Origin: Leucobacter chinensis
GTDB taxonomy: Bacteria > Actinomycetota > Actinomycetes > Actinomycetales > Microbacteriaceae
Assembly: GCF_019049105.1 (NCBI RefSeq)
Contig: NZ_JAHQZR010000003.1
Coordinates: forward strand, 241,447-305,446
Reading direction: 5' to 3'
Length of the DNA stretch: 64,000 nucleotides
The notes under the pieces were generated by a model that was not told the origin of the DNA, ran no database searches, and saw nothing but the letters and a program-made list of their open reading frames with translations. Made by a program: the position numbers and the translations under genes. Position 1 is the first letter of the stretch. Each line of letters opens with the position of its first letter. This document shows positions 37,754-46,366 of the stretch, piece by piece.

Positions 37754-38254
37754 TTAGAAGTCGTCTGCCGAGACCCACATATCATCGTCTTCACGGAAGG
37801 CCTGCCAGAGGGCGTAGCCGACAGCGCTTGCTGCGGCAATGCCAACGCCGAGGGCGATGAGACCACCCTTGCGCTTCTTCTTGACCGGCTCAATAAGTCC
37901 GTGCTGTTCGCCGAAACCACGTAGCTGGCGTGAGGCTTCGGTCTGTTCCATGCGCTCGAGTGAACGAACGGTGCCAGCGAGAGCCGCTGCGACAACGGGT
38001 GCTGCGGCAACGCGCACGCGATCCGCTGCACGACGTGCGCAAGCGACGTTCTTCTGCACGAATGGACGGGCCTGGTCGACGGCCGACTCTACTCGTGGCA
38101 TGACGTGTTCGTTGCCAAGCTCCTTCGCCTGGCGGCTCGCTTCGCCGAGCACATGCCCAGCGTGACCGAGCACTTCGCGCTGGTGGTCAAGCAGAACCTC
38201 TGCCTGGTTACGAAGTTTCTTCAGTTCGCGCCTGCGTTTGCGAGACAGTTGCAT
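37754..38254 (-). CDS. Uncharacterised protein with one C-terminal membrane helix
   Basis: 166 residues, not recognised. The N-terminus is very basic (MQLSRKRRRELKKLRNQAE), the middle is Ala/Arg/Glu-rich and helical, and a single hydrophobic helix lies near the end (GLIALGVGIAAASAVGYALWQAF) before an acidic tail EDDDMW. CGGAGG sits 5 bases before the ATG at 38254, while the open frame further upstream has no such signal. It is convergent with the Nudix gene and divergent from the cyclophilin gene. Possibly a membrane-attached cytoplasmic coiled coil. Confidence 0.65.
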   Translation of the reverse strand: MQLSRKRRRELKKLRNQAEVLLDHQREVLGHAGHVLGEASRQAKELGNEHVMPRVESAVDQARPFVQKNVACARRAADRVRVAAAPVVAAALAGTVRSLERMEQTEASRQLRGFGEQHGLIEPVKKKRKGGLIALGVGIAAASAVGYALWQAFREDDDMWVSADDF

Positions 38255-38352
38255 CTTGGCCTCCGAATGTTGGTTGCTGTGCTTCAACGGTACACCGAGT
38301 GCCCTGGAATTTACTAGCAAATGGCAAGTTTGTGCCCGGTAGACTGGGCAAC

Positions 38353-38859
38353 ATGACCATTCCATCGGCAACAGCAACCATTCACACAAACCACGGTGAC
38401 ATTAACCTTGATCTCTTCGGTGATCAGGCTCCGAAGACCGTGAAGAACTTCATCGACCTCGCTGAAAAGGGGTTCTATGACAACCTCATTTTTCACCGCA
38501 TCATCAAAGAGTTCATGATTCAGGGCGGCTGCCCACAGGGCACCGGCACCGGTGGCCCAGGCTATACCTTCGACGATGAGATTCACCCCGAGCTCACCTT
38601 CGACCGCCCCTACCAGCTCGCAATGGCGAACGCTGGCAAGCGCCCCGACCTCACCGGTCGCCTCGCGGGCACGAACGGCTCACAGTTCTTCATCACCACG
38701 ATCGCTCCGTCATGGCTCAACGGCAACCACACCATCTTCGGTGAGGTCAACGACGATGAGTCGAAGAAGGTCGTTGACGCGATTGAGGGCGTTGCTACCG
38801 GCGCTATGGATCGCCCAGTTGAAGACGTTGTGATCACCTCGATCACCATCAAGCAGTAA
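38353..38859 (+). CDS. ppiA: Cyclophilin-type peptidyl-prolyl isomerase
   Basis: 168 residues, cytoplasmic (no signal peptide). FHRIIKEFMIQGGCPQGTGTGGPGY, GSQFFITT and the HTIFGEV segments are the cyclophilin catalytic core. It speeds cis-trans proline isomerisation. The start at 38353 follows TAGACT by 7 bases, the same leaderless arrangement as the DUF6049 gene. The rhomboid gene follows after 15 bases in the same direction, as commonly seen in actinobacteria. Confidence 0.95.
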   Translation: MTIPSATATIHTNHGDINLDLFGDQAPKTVKNFIDLAEKGFYDNLIFHRIIKEFMIQGGCPQGTGTGGPGYTFDDEIHPELTFDRPYQLAMANAGKRPDLTGRLAGTNGSQFFITTIAPSWLNGNHTIFGEVNDDESKKVVDAIEGVATGAMDRPVEDVVITSITIKQ

Positions 38860-38874
38860 GTTTCGTCATACTCC

Positions 38875-39780
38875 ATGGGACACAATGTGCCGCAGTTCGG
38901 CGAGCGGGCGAGCTACGGCCCGTCTGACGTTTGCTACCGACATAAGAACCGGCCTACTTTTACGCTGTGCCAGCGTTGTGGCAATAACATTTGCCCTGAT
39001 TGCCAGGTGCAGTCGGCCGTTGGTGTGTTGTGCCCCTCGTGCGTGAAGGAAACCTCGCCCGGTGTATCCCGGCGCAGTAAACCTTCACGCACGAAAATCG
39101 GTCGGGCATTTACCGACCCTCAGATCCCGGCCGTGACGTACACGATCATGATTCTGTGTGGGCTGGTGTTTCTCGCGCAGCTCACGAGCGATAGCGTCAC
39201 GAACGCGCTCTGGTACCGGCCCGCGTATTCGACCCCCATGTACTTTGAACCGTGGCGCATGCTGACGGTCATGTTTACCCACTCAACGAGCAGCTATTAC
39301 CACCTGCTCGGCAACATGTTCACTCTGTGGATCTTCGGTCGAGAGCTTGAACGCGCGGTTGGCAAGCTCAATTACATCCTGCTCTACGCGATGGCCGGAT
39401 GGGGCGGATCGCTGGCCGTTCAACTGTGGGTCTATGTCAACCCAGAAACCATTTTGACGCCTACCGTGGGCGCCTCCGGTGCGATCTTCGGTGTGATGGG
39501 TGCGATGTTCGTCGGGCTGAGATCAGTGAATGTCAACGTGACCTCGCTCGGCGTGCTGCTCGCGATCAACTTTGCGATCGGATTGCAGCCCGGGTCACAG
39601 ATCTCGTGGCAGGCTCACCTTGGCGGAATGCTCGTCGGTGCAGCGGTCATGGGGGTACTGGTGAACTTTAAGGGGCCCAGGCAGCGCACGAAACGTATCA
39701 GCATGCTCGTTGGTCTTGCGGCGCTGCTCGTCGTGCTCTCAGCATCGTATTTTGTGGTGCTCCCTTTACCTGTTGCGTGA
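38875..39780 (+). CDS. Rhomboid family intramembrane serine protease with N-terminal zinc knuckle
   Basis: 301 residues. Residues 20-56 carry a Cys/His array (Cys20, His23, Cys32, Cys35, Cys40, Cys43, Cys53, Cys56) like a B-box zinc finger. About six membrane segments follow, with HLLGNMFTLWIFG (Asn147), the catalytic GASG (Ser201) and QAHLGG (His248). Rhomboids cut membrane proteins within the bilayer; the substrate here is unknown. It is convergent with crgA; a degenerate copy of the palindrome element lies between. Confidence 0.92.
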   Translation: MGHNVPQFGERASYGPSDVCYRHKNRPTFTLCQRCGNNICPDCQVQSAVGVLCPSCVKETSPGVSRRSKPSRTKIGRAFTDPQIPAVTYTIMILCGLVFLAQLTSDSVTNALWYRPAYSTPMYFEPWRMLTVMFTHSTSSYYHLLGNMFTLWIFGRELERAVGKLNYILLYAMAGWGGSLAVQLWVYVNPETILTPTVGASGAIFGVMGAMFVGLRSVNVNVTSLGVLLAINFAIGLQPGSQISWQAHLGGMLVGAAVMGVLVNFKGPRQRTKRISMLVGLAALLVVLSASYFVVLPLPVA

Positions 39781-39829
39781 TCTGGCATTCATCTGCGTGA
39801 TGTGCGTTGTTGGCAACGAGTGACGGGAA

Positions 39830-39893
39830 CTTATCAACAGTTCTATACACAGCTGGTGATAATTACACCGTTGTAATTCACACCTGTGCATAA
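39830..39893 (+). repeat. Diverged copy of the palindrome/DnaA-box intergenic element (copy A)
   Basis: It holds CTTATCAAC (39830-39838), ATTACACCGTTGTAAT (39862-39877, one mismatch from a perfect palindrome), a degenerate TGGTGATAA between them and TGTGCATAA after it. The order matches copies at 53195 and 56781 read from the opposite strand, but the DnaA-box pair is decayed. It lies between convergent genes. Confidence 0.55.
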
Positions 39894-39907
39894 GTGCGCG
39901 GTGGTTA

Positions 39908-40177
39908 TTAACGCCACCTGGTGGTCATCAAGAACCCAATGAGAATGAGCCCAAAGCCGACAAAGATGTTGTTCTGTCCCAGCTGAGGAATGGGCAGAGC
40001 GAGGGTTGCCGCGGTGATGTAGTACAGAACGATCCACACGAGGCCAACGAGCATGAAGCCGAACATGACCGGCTTAAACCATGCTGGGTTCGGTGCGGGC
40101 TCTCCCGAGGGGGTCTCGCGGTTCTGTGAGGTCACTTCAGCCTGTTGTTTCTTGCTGAGATCTTTTGACTTTGCCAT
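39908..40177 (-). CDS. crgA: Cell division protein CrgA
   Basis: 89 residues. A charged cytoplasmic N-terminus is followed by PNPAWFKPVMFGFMLVGLVWIVLYYIT and a second helix IFVGFGLILIGFLMTTRWR, the two-helix CrgA pattern. CrgA coordinates septum and pole wall synthesis in actinobacteria. The ATG at 40177 is chosen at MAKSKDLSKKQQ; the longer open frame upstream is antisense to the sortase gene. It lies close to the cell-wall kinase cluster as usual. Confidence 0.93.
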   Translation of the reverse strand: MAKSKDLSKKQQAEVTSQNRETPSGEPAPNPAWFKPVMFGFMLVGLVWIVLYYITAATLALPIPQLGQNNIFVGFGLILIGFLMTTRWR

Positions 40178-40229
40178 AACCCACATCTTACTTGAGGTTT
40201 CACGCCGCTGGGCTGAATAGAATGAAGCC

Positions 40230-40991
40230 ATGGCACGAAACGACACACCGAGGCGCAAACGTAAGCGTTTGAGGGTCAGCACGGTTATTGGTGAGACCTT
40301 CATTGTGCTCGGTCTTGCCATGCTCGGGTATATCGTCTGGCAGCCCTGGTACACAACCGTTGTGGTGCAGGGTGAACAGCGTGAGCTCGCATCGGGTCTC
40401 GTCTCGCAGTGGGAGAAGCCAGAGTCTGAACCCGAGCCCGGCGTCGTGCCCATCGTCGCAAAGCCAACCGAAGGCGACTACTTCGCGGTCGTCTACATTC
40501 CGGCGTTCGCAACCGACTTCAAGAACACCCTCAGCGAGGGAACCGATGCTCACCAGGTGTTGAACCTCGACGAGAAGGGTATCGGGCGCTACTCGAAGTC
40601 GAGTGAGCTCGGCGAGCTCGGCAATACAGCGTTCGCAGCGCACCGCTCGGGTGCCTACACGGCCCCGTTCCGTGAGGTCGACGCCCTGCGCGTTGGCGAC
40701 CCAATCTTTATTCAAACGCCAGAGGGCTGGTACACCTATCGCTACCGGTCTTCAGAGTATGTCTGGCCGAACGAGACCGACGTCCTAGCGCCGTTCCCGC
40801 GTATCGAGGGCAGAGTTGCCGAGCAGCGCATTCTCACGATGACGTCGTGCCACCCAAAGAACCTTGGCATCTCAGAGCGCGTGATTACCTATTCGGTGTT
40901 TGAGTCGTTCAGTCCAACCTCAGAGGGCATTCCGAAAGAGCTTCTCGCTCTGAACCCCGCGCTGGCCGAGACCGGAGAGGCTGCTCAGTAA
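40230..40991 (+). CDS. srtE: Class E sortase
   Basis: 253 residues. A basic start and one membrane helix (about 20-45) precede the sortase barrel. Catalytic His138 (AFAAHRSG), Cys207 (LTMTSCHP) and Arg217 (ISERV) are all present. Class E sortases attach surface proteins, often with LAxTG-type signals, to peptidoglycan. Candidate substrates in this window are the decayed LPMTG protein (58347) and the MucBP protein (63504), though their signals differ. TAGAAT ends 6 nt before the ATG, suggesting a leaderless mRNA. Confidence 0.92.
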   Translation: MARNDTPRRKRKRLRVSTVIGETFIVLGLAMLGYIVWQPWYTTVVVQGEQRELASGLVSQWEKPESEPEPGVVPIVAKPTEGDYFAVVYIPAFATDFKNTLSEGTDAHQVLNLDEKGIGRYSKSSELGELGNTAFAAHRSGAYTAPFREVDALRVGDPIFIQTPEGWYTYRYRSSEYVWPNETDVLAPFPRIEGRVAEQRILTMTSCHPKNLGISERVITYSVFESFSPTSEGIPKELLALNPALAETGEAAQ

Positions 40992-41194
40992 TGTTTTCAA
41001 TCGTATGGCGATTTTTTCCCGGACCTGCATGGTTTCGCGTGATCGTGCTCTTTGCACTCCTGGCCGCGCTCGTCTACGCGCTCATGATGTTCATTTATCC
41101 GTGGGTCAACACGGTGATTCCTGAGCCAGAATCGACCCTTGATGATGCCTCAGCGCTACAGCGTGTGAATCCTTTAGCCGGCCTTAGGCTCTAG
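40991..41194 (+). CDS. Small single-helix membrane protein
   Basis: 67 residues, overlapping the sortase stop by one base (TAATG), so translation is coupled. One hydrophobic helix (WFRVIVLFALLAALVYALMMFIY) is followed by a short extracellular acidic stretch. Similar small ORFs follow srtE in related genomes; no function is known. Confidence 0.75.
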   Translation: MFSIVWRFFPGPAWFRVIVLFALLAALVYALMMFIYPWVNTVIPEPESTLDDASALQRVNPLAGLRL

Positions 41195-41307
41195 CGCTCG
41201 CGGAGTCTTCTTGACGCTGTGCTCGTACGGCCTCAATGGAAAGACCTCTCGGGCGAACCTGTTTGACGGGGTCACCCGAGGGCTAAGAAAAGCCGGCCGG
41301 TTGTTGC

Positions 41308-42996
41308 TTAACCGCTGCAGTAGAAGAGGGTCACTGTCGAGCGCTGCTCAACCTGGCCCACGACCGACTGATTGATGACCGGAAGGTCGTTGATCTGGCC
41401 GCATGAGCTGTCGCCCTCTTGCTCGATGTTCACACCCGTTGGGTCGAGCATCTCTTGCGCGGTAGGCATCGACATACCCTTCACATCAGGGACCGTGACT
41501 TTGCCATTTGAAACGGTGAGGTCTACTGCGCTTCCGGTGAGCACGAGCTCGCCCTCGGCGGGGCTTGAACTGATGACGGAGCCGCCCGGGATGCTTGGGT
41601 CGTCGAGCTCGTTCGTGAGGCCGACCGTGAGGCCGAGGTCGTTGAGCTTTTCGGTTGCGTCTTCGATCGACTTGCCCGAGAGATCAGGAAGCGTGGCCAT
41701 GAAAGGACCTGATGAGACGTACACCTTGACGGTGGTGCCCACCTCGACGACCTCGCCGGCCGCCGGGTACGTCTTGAAGACTGATTCGGCAGCGATATCG
41801 TCGTTGGGTTCGCTCACGGGAACGGCCACGAGGTCGAGGTCTTCGAGCGTTTGCATTGCGACCTTCTCGGTGGTGCCCTCGAGGTCGGGTATCTCGCGAG
41901 CCGAGTTAATCAACGTGTTCGGCGGTACAAGCTGTGTCAGCCAGAAGATGACGGCCACAACGACGGCGACGACGGTGAGAATCGCTGCCCAGGTCCACAT
42001 GACCGGTGGCCGCGGCTGGCTCTTGGGCGAGCTCGATGATTCGGTGAGTTGGCGCAGTGCGAGCTCAGACTCTGAGATCTCGTCGCCGCTAGAAAAAAGA
42101 ATCGGTCCGGAGTCGGTTGTGAGCGCGAGCTCGGGCATCTTGCCATCTGCCGCGAGCCGCAGCGCCTCGCGAAACTCGGCGGCATTTTGAAAGCGTTTTG
42201 CGCGATCTTTCGCAAGGGCGTGCATGACGACCCGGTCGAACTCAGGGGTGATCGCGGGGTTGCGTGTGCTGGGAAGCTCGGGGCGCTCACTGACGTGTTG
42301 GTACGCGACCGCAACGGCTGAGTCACCCCGAAAAGGCACGTCGCCGACGAGCAACTCGTACAGCACGACACCGGCTGAGTACAGGTCGGTACGTGCGTCG
42401 ACCGATTCACCCTTCGCCTGCTCCGGCGAGAAGTATGCCGCCGTGCCAAGAATGGCGGTTGTCTGTTGCAGCGTCGACGAGGTCTCAGAGACTGCCCTGG
42501 CAATACCAAAGTCCATGACTTTGACGTGGCCGGTATCGGTCACCATGATGTTTGCGAGCTTGATGTCACGGTGAACGATGCCTGCTCGGTGCGAGTACTC
42601 GAGCGCGGTGAGTACCGCGTCGAGAACACGAGTGATCTCAGAGGTCGAGAGTGGCTTTTCCTGGACGATCTCGCGAAGGTTCTTCCCCTTCACATACTCC
42701 ATGACGATGAACGGCAGACGCTGTACTTCGGTGCCAAGGTTGATGAGCTCGTCGCCGGCGTCGAAGACACGCACGATTGAGGGGTGCGCCATGCGCGAGG
42801 CGGCCCGGGCTTCCTGTCGAAAGCGGTCGCGAAACTCGCTGTCCTGAGCGAGCTGCGCCTTCATGATCTTGATGGCGACGGGGCGTCCAAGTTTGGTATC
42901 AACGCCGCGGTACACCGTCGACATGCCACCCTGGCCGATGAACTCGCCAACCTCGTATCGTCCCGCGAGTAAACGCCGGCCAGATGCCTCAGTCAC
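41308..42996 (-). CDS. pknB: PASTA-domain Ser/Thr protein kinase (PknB-type)
   Basis: 562 residues. The kinase domain has GQGGMSTVYRG, AIKIMK, HRDIKLANIMV and DFGIARA; a juxtamembrane Ser-rich stretch precedes one membrane helix (MWTWAAILTVVAVVVAVIFWL). Outside are three PASTA repeats (about 375-562), ending in a Cys-containing third repeat (SSCGQ and FYCSG, a likely disulfide). GTG at 42996 has GAGGAG 6 bases upstream. It senses muropeptides or lipid II and is the last gene of the fhaA-to-pknB operon. Confidence 0.95.
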   Translation of the reverse strand: MTEASGRRLLAGRYEVGEFIGQGGMSTVYRGVDTKLGRPVAIKIMKAQLAQDSEFRDRFRQEARAASRMAHPSIVRVFDAGDELINLGTEVQRLPFIVMEYVKGKNLREIVQEKPLSTSEITRVLDAVLTALEYSHRAGIVHRDIKLANIMVTDTGHVKVMDFGIARAVSETSSTLQQTTAILGTAAYFSPEQAKGESVDARTDLYSAGVVLYELLVGDVPFRGDSAVAVAYQHVSERPELPSTRNPAITPEFDRVVMHALAKDRAKRFQNAAEFREALRLAADGKMPELALTTDSGPILFSSGDEISESELALRQLTESSSSPKSQPRPPVMWTWAAILTVVAVVVAVIFWLTQLVPPNTLINSAREIPDLEGTTEKVAMQTLEDLDLVAVPVSEPNDDIAAESVFKTYPAAGEVVEVGTTVKVYVSSGPFMATLPDLSGKSIEDATEKLNDLGLTVGLTNELDDPSIPGGSVISSSPAEGELVLTGSAVDLTVSNGKVTVPDVKGMSMPTAQEMLDPTGVNIEQEGDSSCGQINDLPVINQSVVGQVEQRSTVTLFYCSG

Positions 42997-43103
42997 GGCG
43001 ATCTCCTCTCGTTTCGATACATCTGATAATTCTAGCGACAGCAAGCTCTAGAGTCGGTGTGGTTACCCCGATACTTGGCCCGTGTTGCCGAGTTGTTATC
43101 GGG

Positions 43104-44888
43104 TTACTCGGTATCGTCTTCGGTATCGGTGTTCTCTTCAGGCTTTTCTGGCTTTGGCGGATCAACCGGGTCGGGTTTCGGAGCTTCCTTGATAACAACG
43201 CTGGTCACCGGTGACGTGACGATGCGGGGGTCGACACCCTCGCGCTTACAGGTCACGGTATAGCTGAGACTGAGGGTGCCAGCTTTATCGGCACGAACCT
43301 GCGCTGATCCGCCGTCGACGGCTCCGAGGAGCATTGCCATGCCGTTGTTTGGCTCAAGATTGAGCTGGAAGTTCTCGGCGAGACCTGAGGGGCACGAGCC
43401 TGCACTGATGCCTTGCACGGTGAAGGTGTCACCCACGGTGACCTCAGAGGGAGCCGAAGGGCCGTTGCTCGGCGCGGTCGCGTCGCCGTAAGCGACGTTG
43501 TAGGTGAGCGTGATCGTTTGCGTGAGCTTGACCTTCTCGCCGGTCGGAGTCACGTTCGTCACCTGACCGACCACGGCGTCGGGGCTTGGGCCACCGGGCT
43601 GCTTGTGGATGCGCGTAAAACCGAGGCTCTCGAGGTAGGCGTAAGCCTCGTCGATGTTCGTGCCCTCGATTTCACTGGCCGAGATCGTTGCGCTCGCCTC
43701 TTCTTCGGGCTCTTCCTTTTCTTCCTCTTTGGGCTTCTCTTCTTTAGGTTTCTCTTCCTTTTCAACGCTCGGCTGATTGGAAGACCAAATGGCGTATGCA
43801 GTGCCACCACCGACGATGAGCAGAATCACCACGATGATAATGACGGGCCACTTCCACGGGCTCTTTTTCTTTTCTTCGAGTTCTTCCTCGGGAACGTCTT
43901 CGGCAGCTTCGCCTTCGGGCATGACCTGGGTTGGGTCGAGCACGGTGGTTTGGCCGAGAACCTGCGTCGTTGGATCCATCGCCGTCGTCGCGGGAAGGAG
44001 CGTCGTTGAAGCGTCTTCGGTCGGCTTGATACCGAGAACAGCGGGAACGTAGCCCGCGGCAGCCTGGATGTCGCCCTTGTGCAGCGCGGCGGCCGCGAGA
44101 GCGAGCTTTCCGGCTGTCTCAGGGCGCAGGTCAGGATCTTTCTCGAGGCACGAGAACACAAGATTGCGTACGGGCTCGGCGATTTCTTCTGAGAGCGCGG
44201 GTGGCTTGTCATTGATCTGTGCCATCGCGATCGCGACCTGCGAGTCGCCGGTGAAGGGGCGCTTGCCGTTCAGGCACTCGTAGGCGACGATACCGAGCGA
44301 GTACACGTCGGTTTTCGCGGTTGCGTTGTGACCGCTTGCCTGCTCGGGAGCGAGATACTGTACCGTTCCCATGACCTGACCGGTCGCGGTCAGTGGCACC
44401 TGGTCGGCGATGCGAGCGATACCAAAGTCGGTGATCTTGACTCGCCCGTCTGGGGTGATGAGCAGGTTGCCGGGTTTGATGTCGCGGTGCACGAGGCCAG
44501 CATCGTGCGCGGCCTGCAGTGCCATCGCGGTTTGGGCAACGATGCCGAGAACGCGGTTGGGGGGTAACTTGCCCTCGCGTTCGATAATGGTCGAGAGCGG
44601 CTCGCCGGGAACGAGTTCCATGACGATGTAAGCCGAGCCCTGCTCCTCGCCATAGTCATACACGTTGGCAATGCCCTCGTGATTGACGAGCGCGGCGTGC
44701 CTTGCCTCAGCGCGAAAACGCTCGAGGAAGCCAGGGTCGCCCATATATTCGTCTTTAAGAATTTTAATCGCGACCGTGCGCCCGATGACGCTATCAGTCG
44801 CCTTCCAAACCTCGCCCATGCCGCCAATTGCGACCCGTGAGCTCAGCTCGTAGCGACCACCGAATGTGACTCCTGCAGTTGGTCTCAT
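43104..44888 (-). CDS. pknA: Ser/Thr protein kinase with one PASTA repeat and a C-terminal beta domain (PknA-type)
   Basis: 594 residues. The kinase has AIGGMGEVWKA, AIKILKDEY, HRDIKPGNLLI and DFGIARI. The cytoplasmic linker runs to about 345, one membrane helix follows (WPVIIIVVILLIVGGGTAYAIW), then a Glu/Lys-Pro-rich stalk (EEKPKEEKPKEEEKEEPEEE), one PASTA repeat, and an extra extracellular beta-rich domain of about 100 residues with two Cys (SCPSG, VTCKREG) before an acidic Pro-rich tail. Many PknA proteins lack extracellular domains, so this is elaborate. The start overlaps the pbpA stop (ATGA). Confidence 0.92.
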   Translation of the reverse strand: MRPTAGVTFGGRYELSSRVAIGGMGEVWKATDSVIGRTVAIKILKDEYMGDPGFLERFRAEARHAALVNHEGIANVYDYGEEQGSAYIVMELVPGEPLSTIIEREGKLPPNRVLGIVAQTAMALQAAHDAGLVHRDIKPGNLLITPDGRVKITDFGIARIADQVPLTATGQVMGTVQYLAPEQASGHNATAKTDVYSLGIVAYECLNGKRPFTGDSQVAIAMAQINDKPPALSEEIAEPVRNLVFSCLEKDPDLRPETAGKLALAAAALHKGDIQAAAGYVPAVLGIKPTEDASTTLLPATTAMDPTTQVLGQTTVLDPTQVMPEGEAAEDVPEEELEEKKKSPWKWPVIIIVVILLIVGGGTAYAIWSSNQPSVEKEEKPKEEKPKEEEKEEPEEEASATISASEIEGTNIDEAYAYLESLGFTRIHKQPGGPSPDAVVGQVTNVTPTGEKVKLTQTITLTYNVAYGDATAPSNGPSAPSEVTVGDTFTVQGISAGSCPSGLAENFQLNLEPNNGMAMLLGAVDGGSAQVRADKAGTLSLSYTVTCKREGVDPRIVTSPVTSVVIKEAPKPDPVDPPKPEKPEENTDTEDDTE

Positions 44889-46366
44889 TGGCTTAACACC
44901 GCTTCCATGACTTGTTTTCCGATATTCGTGGGAATCTCGTACGAGGTTCCCTGAAAATTGTGGGCTTCTCCGCCGCCGTTCGCGATGACAACAGCCACGG
45001 CTACTTCGGGGTTTTCAGACGGAGCGAAGCCGGTAAACCACAGCGTATAGGGCCGGTCATTCCCCGCTGCGTCCTCTCCGTTCTGGGCGGTTCCGGTTTT
45101 TCCCGCGACCGTGGTTCCCTCGATACGGGCCTTGTACGCTGCGCCGTCGCTTTCGTTGACACCCGCGACCATCATCGCGGTGAGTTGCGATGCCGTCTTC
45201 GCTGAGATGGGGTTTGCAAACTCGGCCTCGGTGAAGGACTTTTCGACCGAGAAGTTCGGCGCGAGCACCTGGTTGACGAGCTGCGGCTGCATGACCACGC
45301 CGCCGTTTGCGATGCCCGCCGAGACCATAGCCATCTGCAGCGGGGTCGCACGCACATCGAGCTGGCCGATCGAGCTGATCGCGGCGTCTGCGTCGCTCTG
45401 AGGAACCGGAGACTGGCTTGGGGTGACCGTGAGCGGAATCGACAGTTCCTGGCCGAAGCCGAAGGCCGCGGCCATCTTGGGAATCTCGTCTCGATCCATC
45501 TTGCCCGCGAGCTCGCCCATGGGTACGTTGCACGAGAACTTCACAGCATCGGCGAGCGTGACCTTGTCGCCGCTGCCGCATAGCCCGAGGCCGTAGTTGT
45601 GCATCTCTTTATTTGAGCCTGGTAGCTTGAACGACTTGGTGTTCTTGAACTCGGTCGAGGGCTCTGCCGCCCCAGATTCGAGGGCCGCGGCCGTCGTGAG
45701 GAGCTTGTATGTTGAGCCCGGGTGAAAGAGGTCACCGGCAATCGCGCGGTTCATAAGCGGTTTGCTCGGGTCATCTTGCAGGGCCTTGTAATTGTCGATG
45801 ATCTCGAGGTCGTTGTTTGACGACATAAGGTTCGGGTCAAACGAGGGCGTCGAAACCATCGCAAGAATCTTGCCGTTGGTCGGGTTGAGTGCCACGACTG
45901 ATCCCTCGTAGCCCTGGAGCGCATCCCAAGCAGCCTGCTGCGCGGCCGGGTTGATCGTGAGCTCGACGGCACTCCCTTGCGGCTTTTCGCCGGTGATGAT
46001 CCGCATGACGCGGGTAAAGAACTGGGTGTTTCCAAGGCCAGAGAGCTCGCTGTTCATAGCGGACTCGATGCCGGTAATGCCCTGGTAATGCGAGAAGTAT
46101 CCGGTGATGGGCGCATAGAGGGGCCCATTCTCGTACACACGCTGAAATTGGTACGCGTCAGAGGTCGGGATCGACGAGGCGATCGACGAGCCATCGACGA
46201 GGATCTCACCGCGTTCGACCGAGAACGCGTTGTAGGTCGTTCGCTTGTTGAGCGGGTTCGCCCGGAGCTCTTCGGCCTGAACGACCTGAATGATCGTGAT
46301 GGCTCCGAAGAGCACGATGAACATTGCGAAGATTGATCGCGTGATGAACTTCAGTTGTTTATTCAT
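44885..46366 (-). CDS. pbpA: Penicillin-binding protein 2 (class B transpeptidase)
   Basis: 493 residues with one N-terminal membrane helix (FAMFIVLFGAITIIQVVQAEELRANPLNKR). The transpeptidase motifs are SxxK in GSTYKLL, SxN as SCN in VKFSCNVPMGEL, and KTGT in VAGKTGTAQ. It cross-links peptidoglycan with its SEDS partner RodA, encoded just upstream with ATGA overlap. Phosphorylation control by the adjacent kinases is known for the pathway in mycobacteria. Confidence 0.96.
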   Translation of the reverse strand: MNKQLKFITRSIFAMFIVLFGAITIIQVVQAEELRANPLNKRTTYNAFSVERGEILVDGSSIASSIPTSDAYQFQRVYENGPLYAPITGYFSHYQGITGIESAMNSELSGLGNTQFFTRVMRIITGEKPQGSAVELTINPAAQQAAWDALQGYEGSVVALNPTNGKILAMVSTPSFDPNLMSSNNDLEIIDNYKALQDDPSKPLMNRAIAGDLFHPGSTYKLLTTAAALESGAAEPSTEFKNTKSFKLPGSNKEMHNYGLGLCGSGDKVTLADAVKFSCNVPMGELAGKMDRDEIPKMAAAFGFGQELSIPLTVTPSQSPVPQSDADAAISSIGQLDVRATPLQMAMVSAGIANGGVVMQPQLVNQVLAPNFSVEKSFTEAEFANPISAKTASQLTAMMVAGVNESDGAAYKARIEGTTVAGKTGTAQNGEDAAGNDRPYTLWFTGFAPSENPEVAVAVVIANGGGEAHNFQGTSYEIPTNIGKQVMEAVLSQ

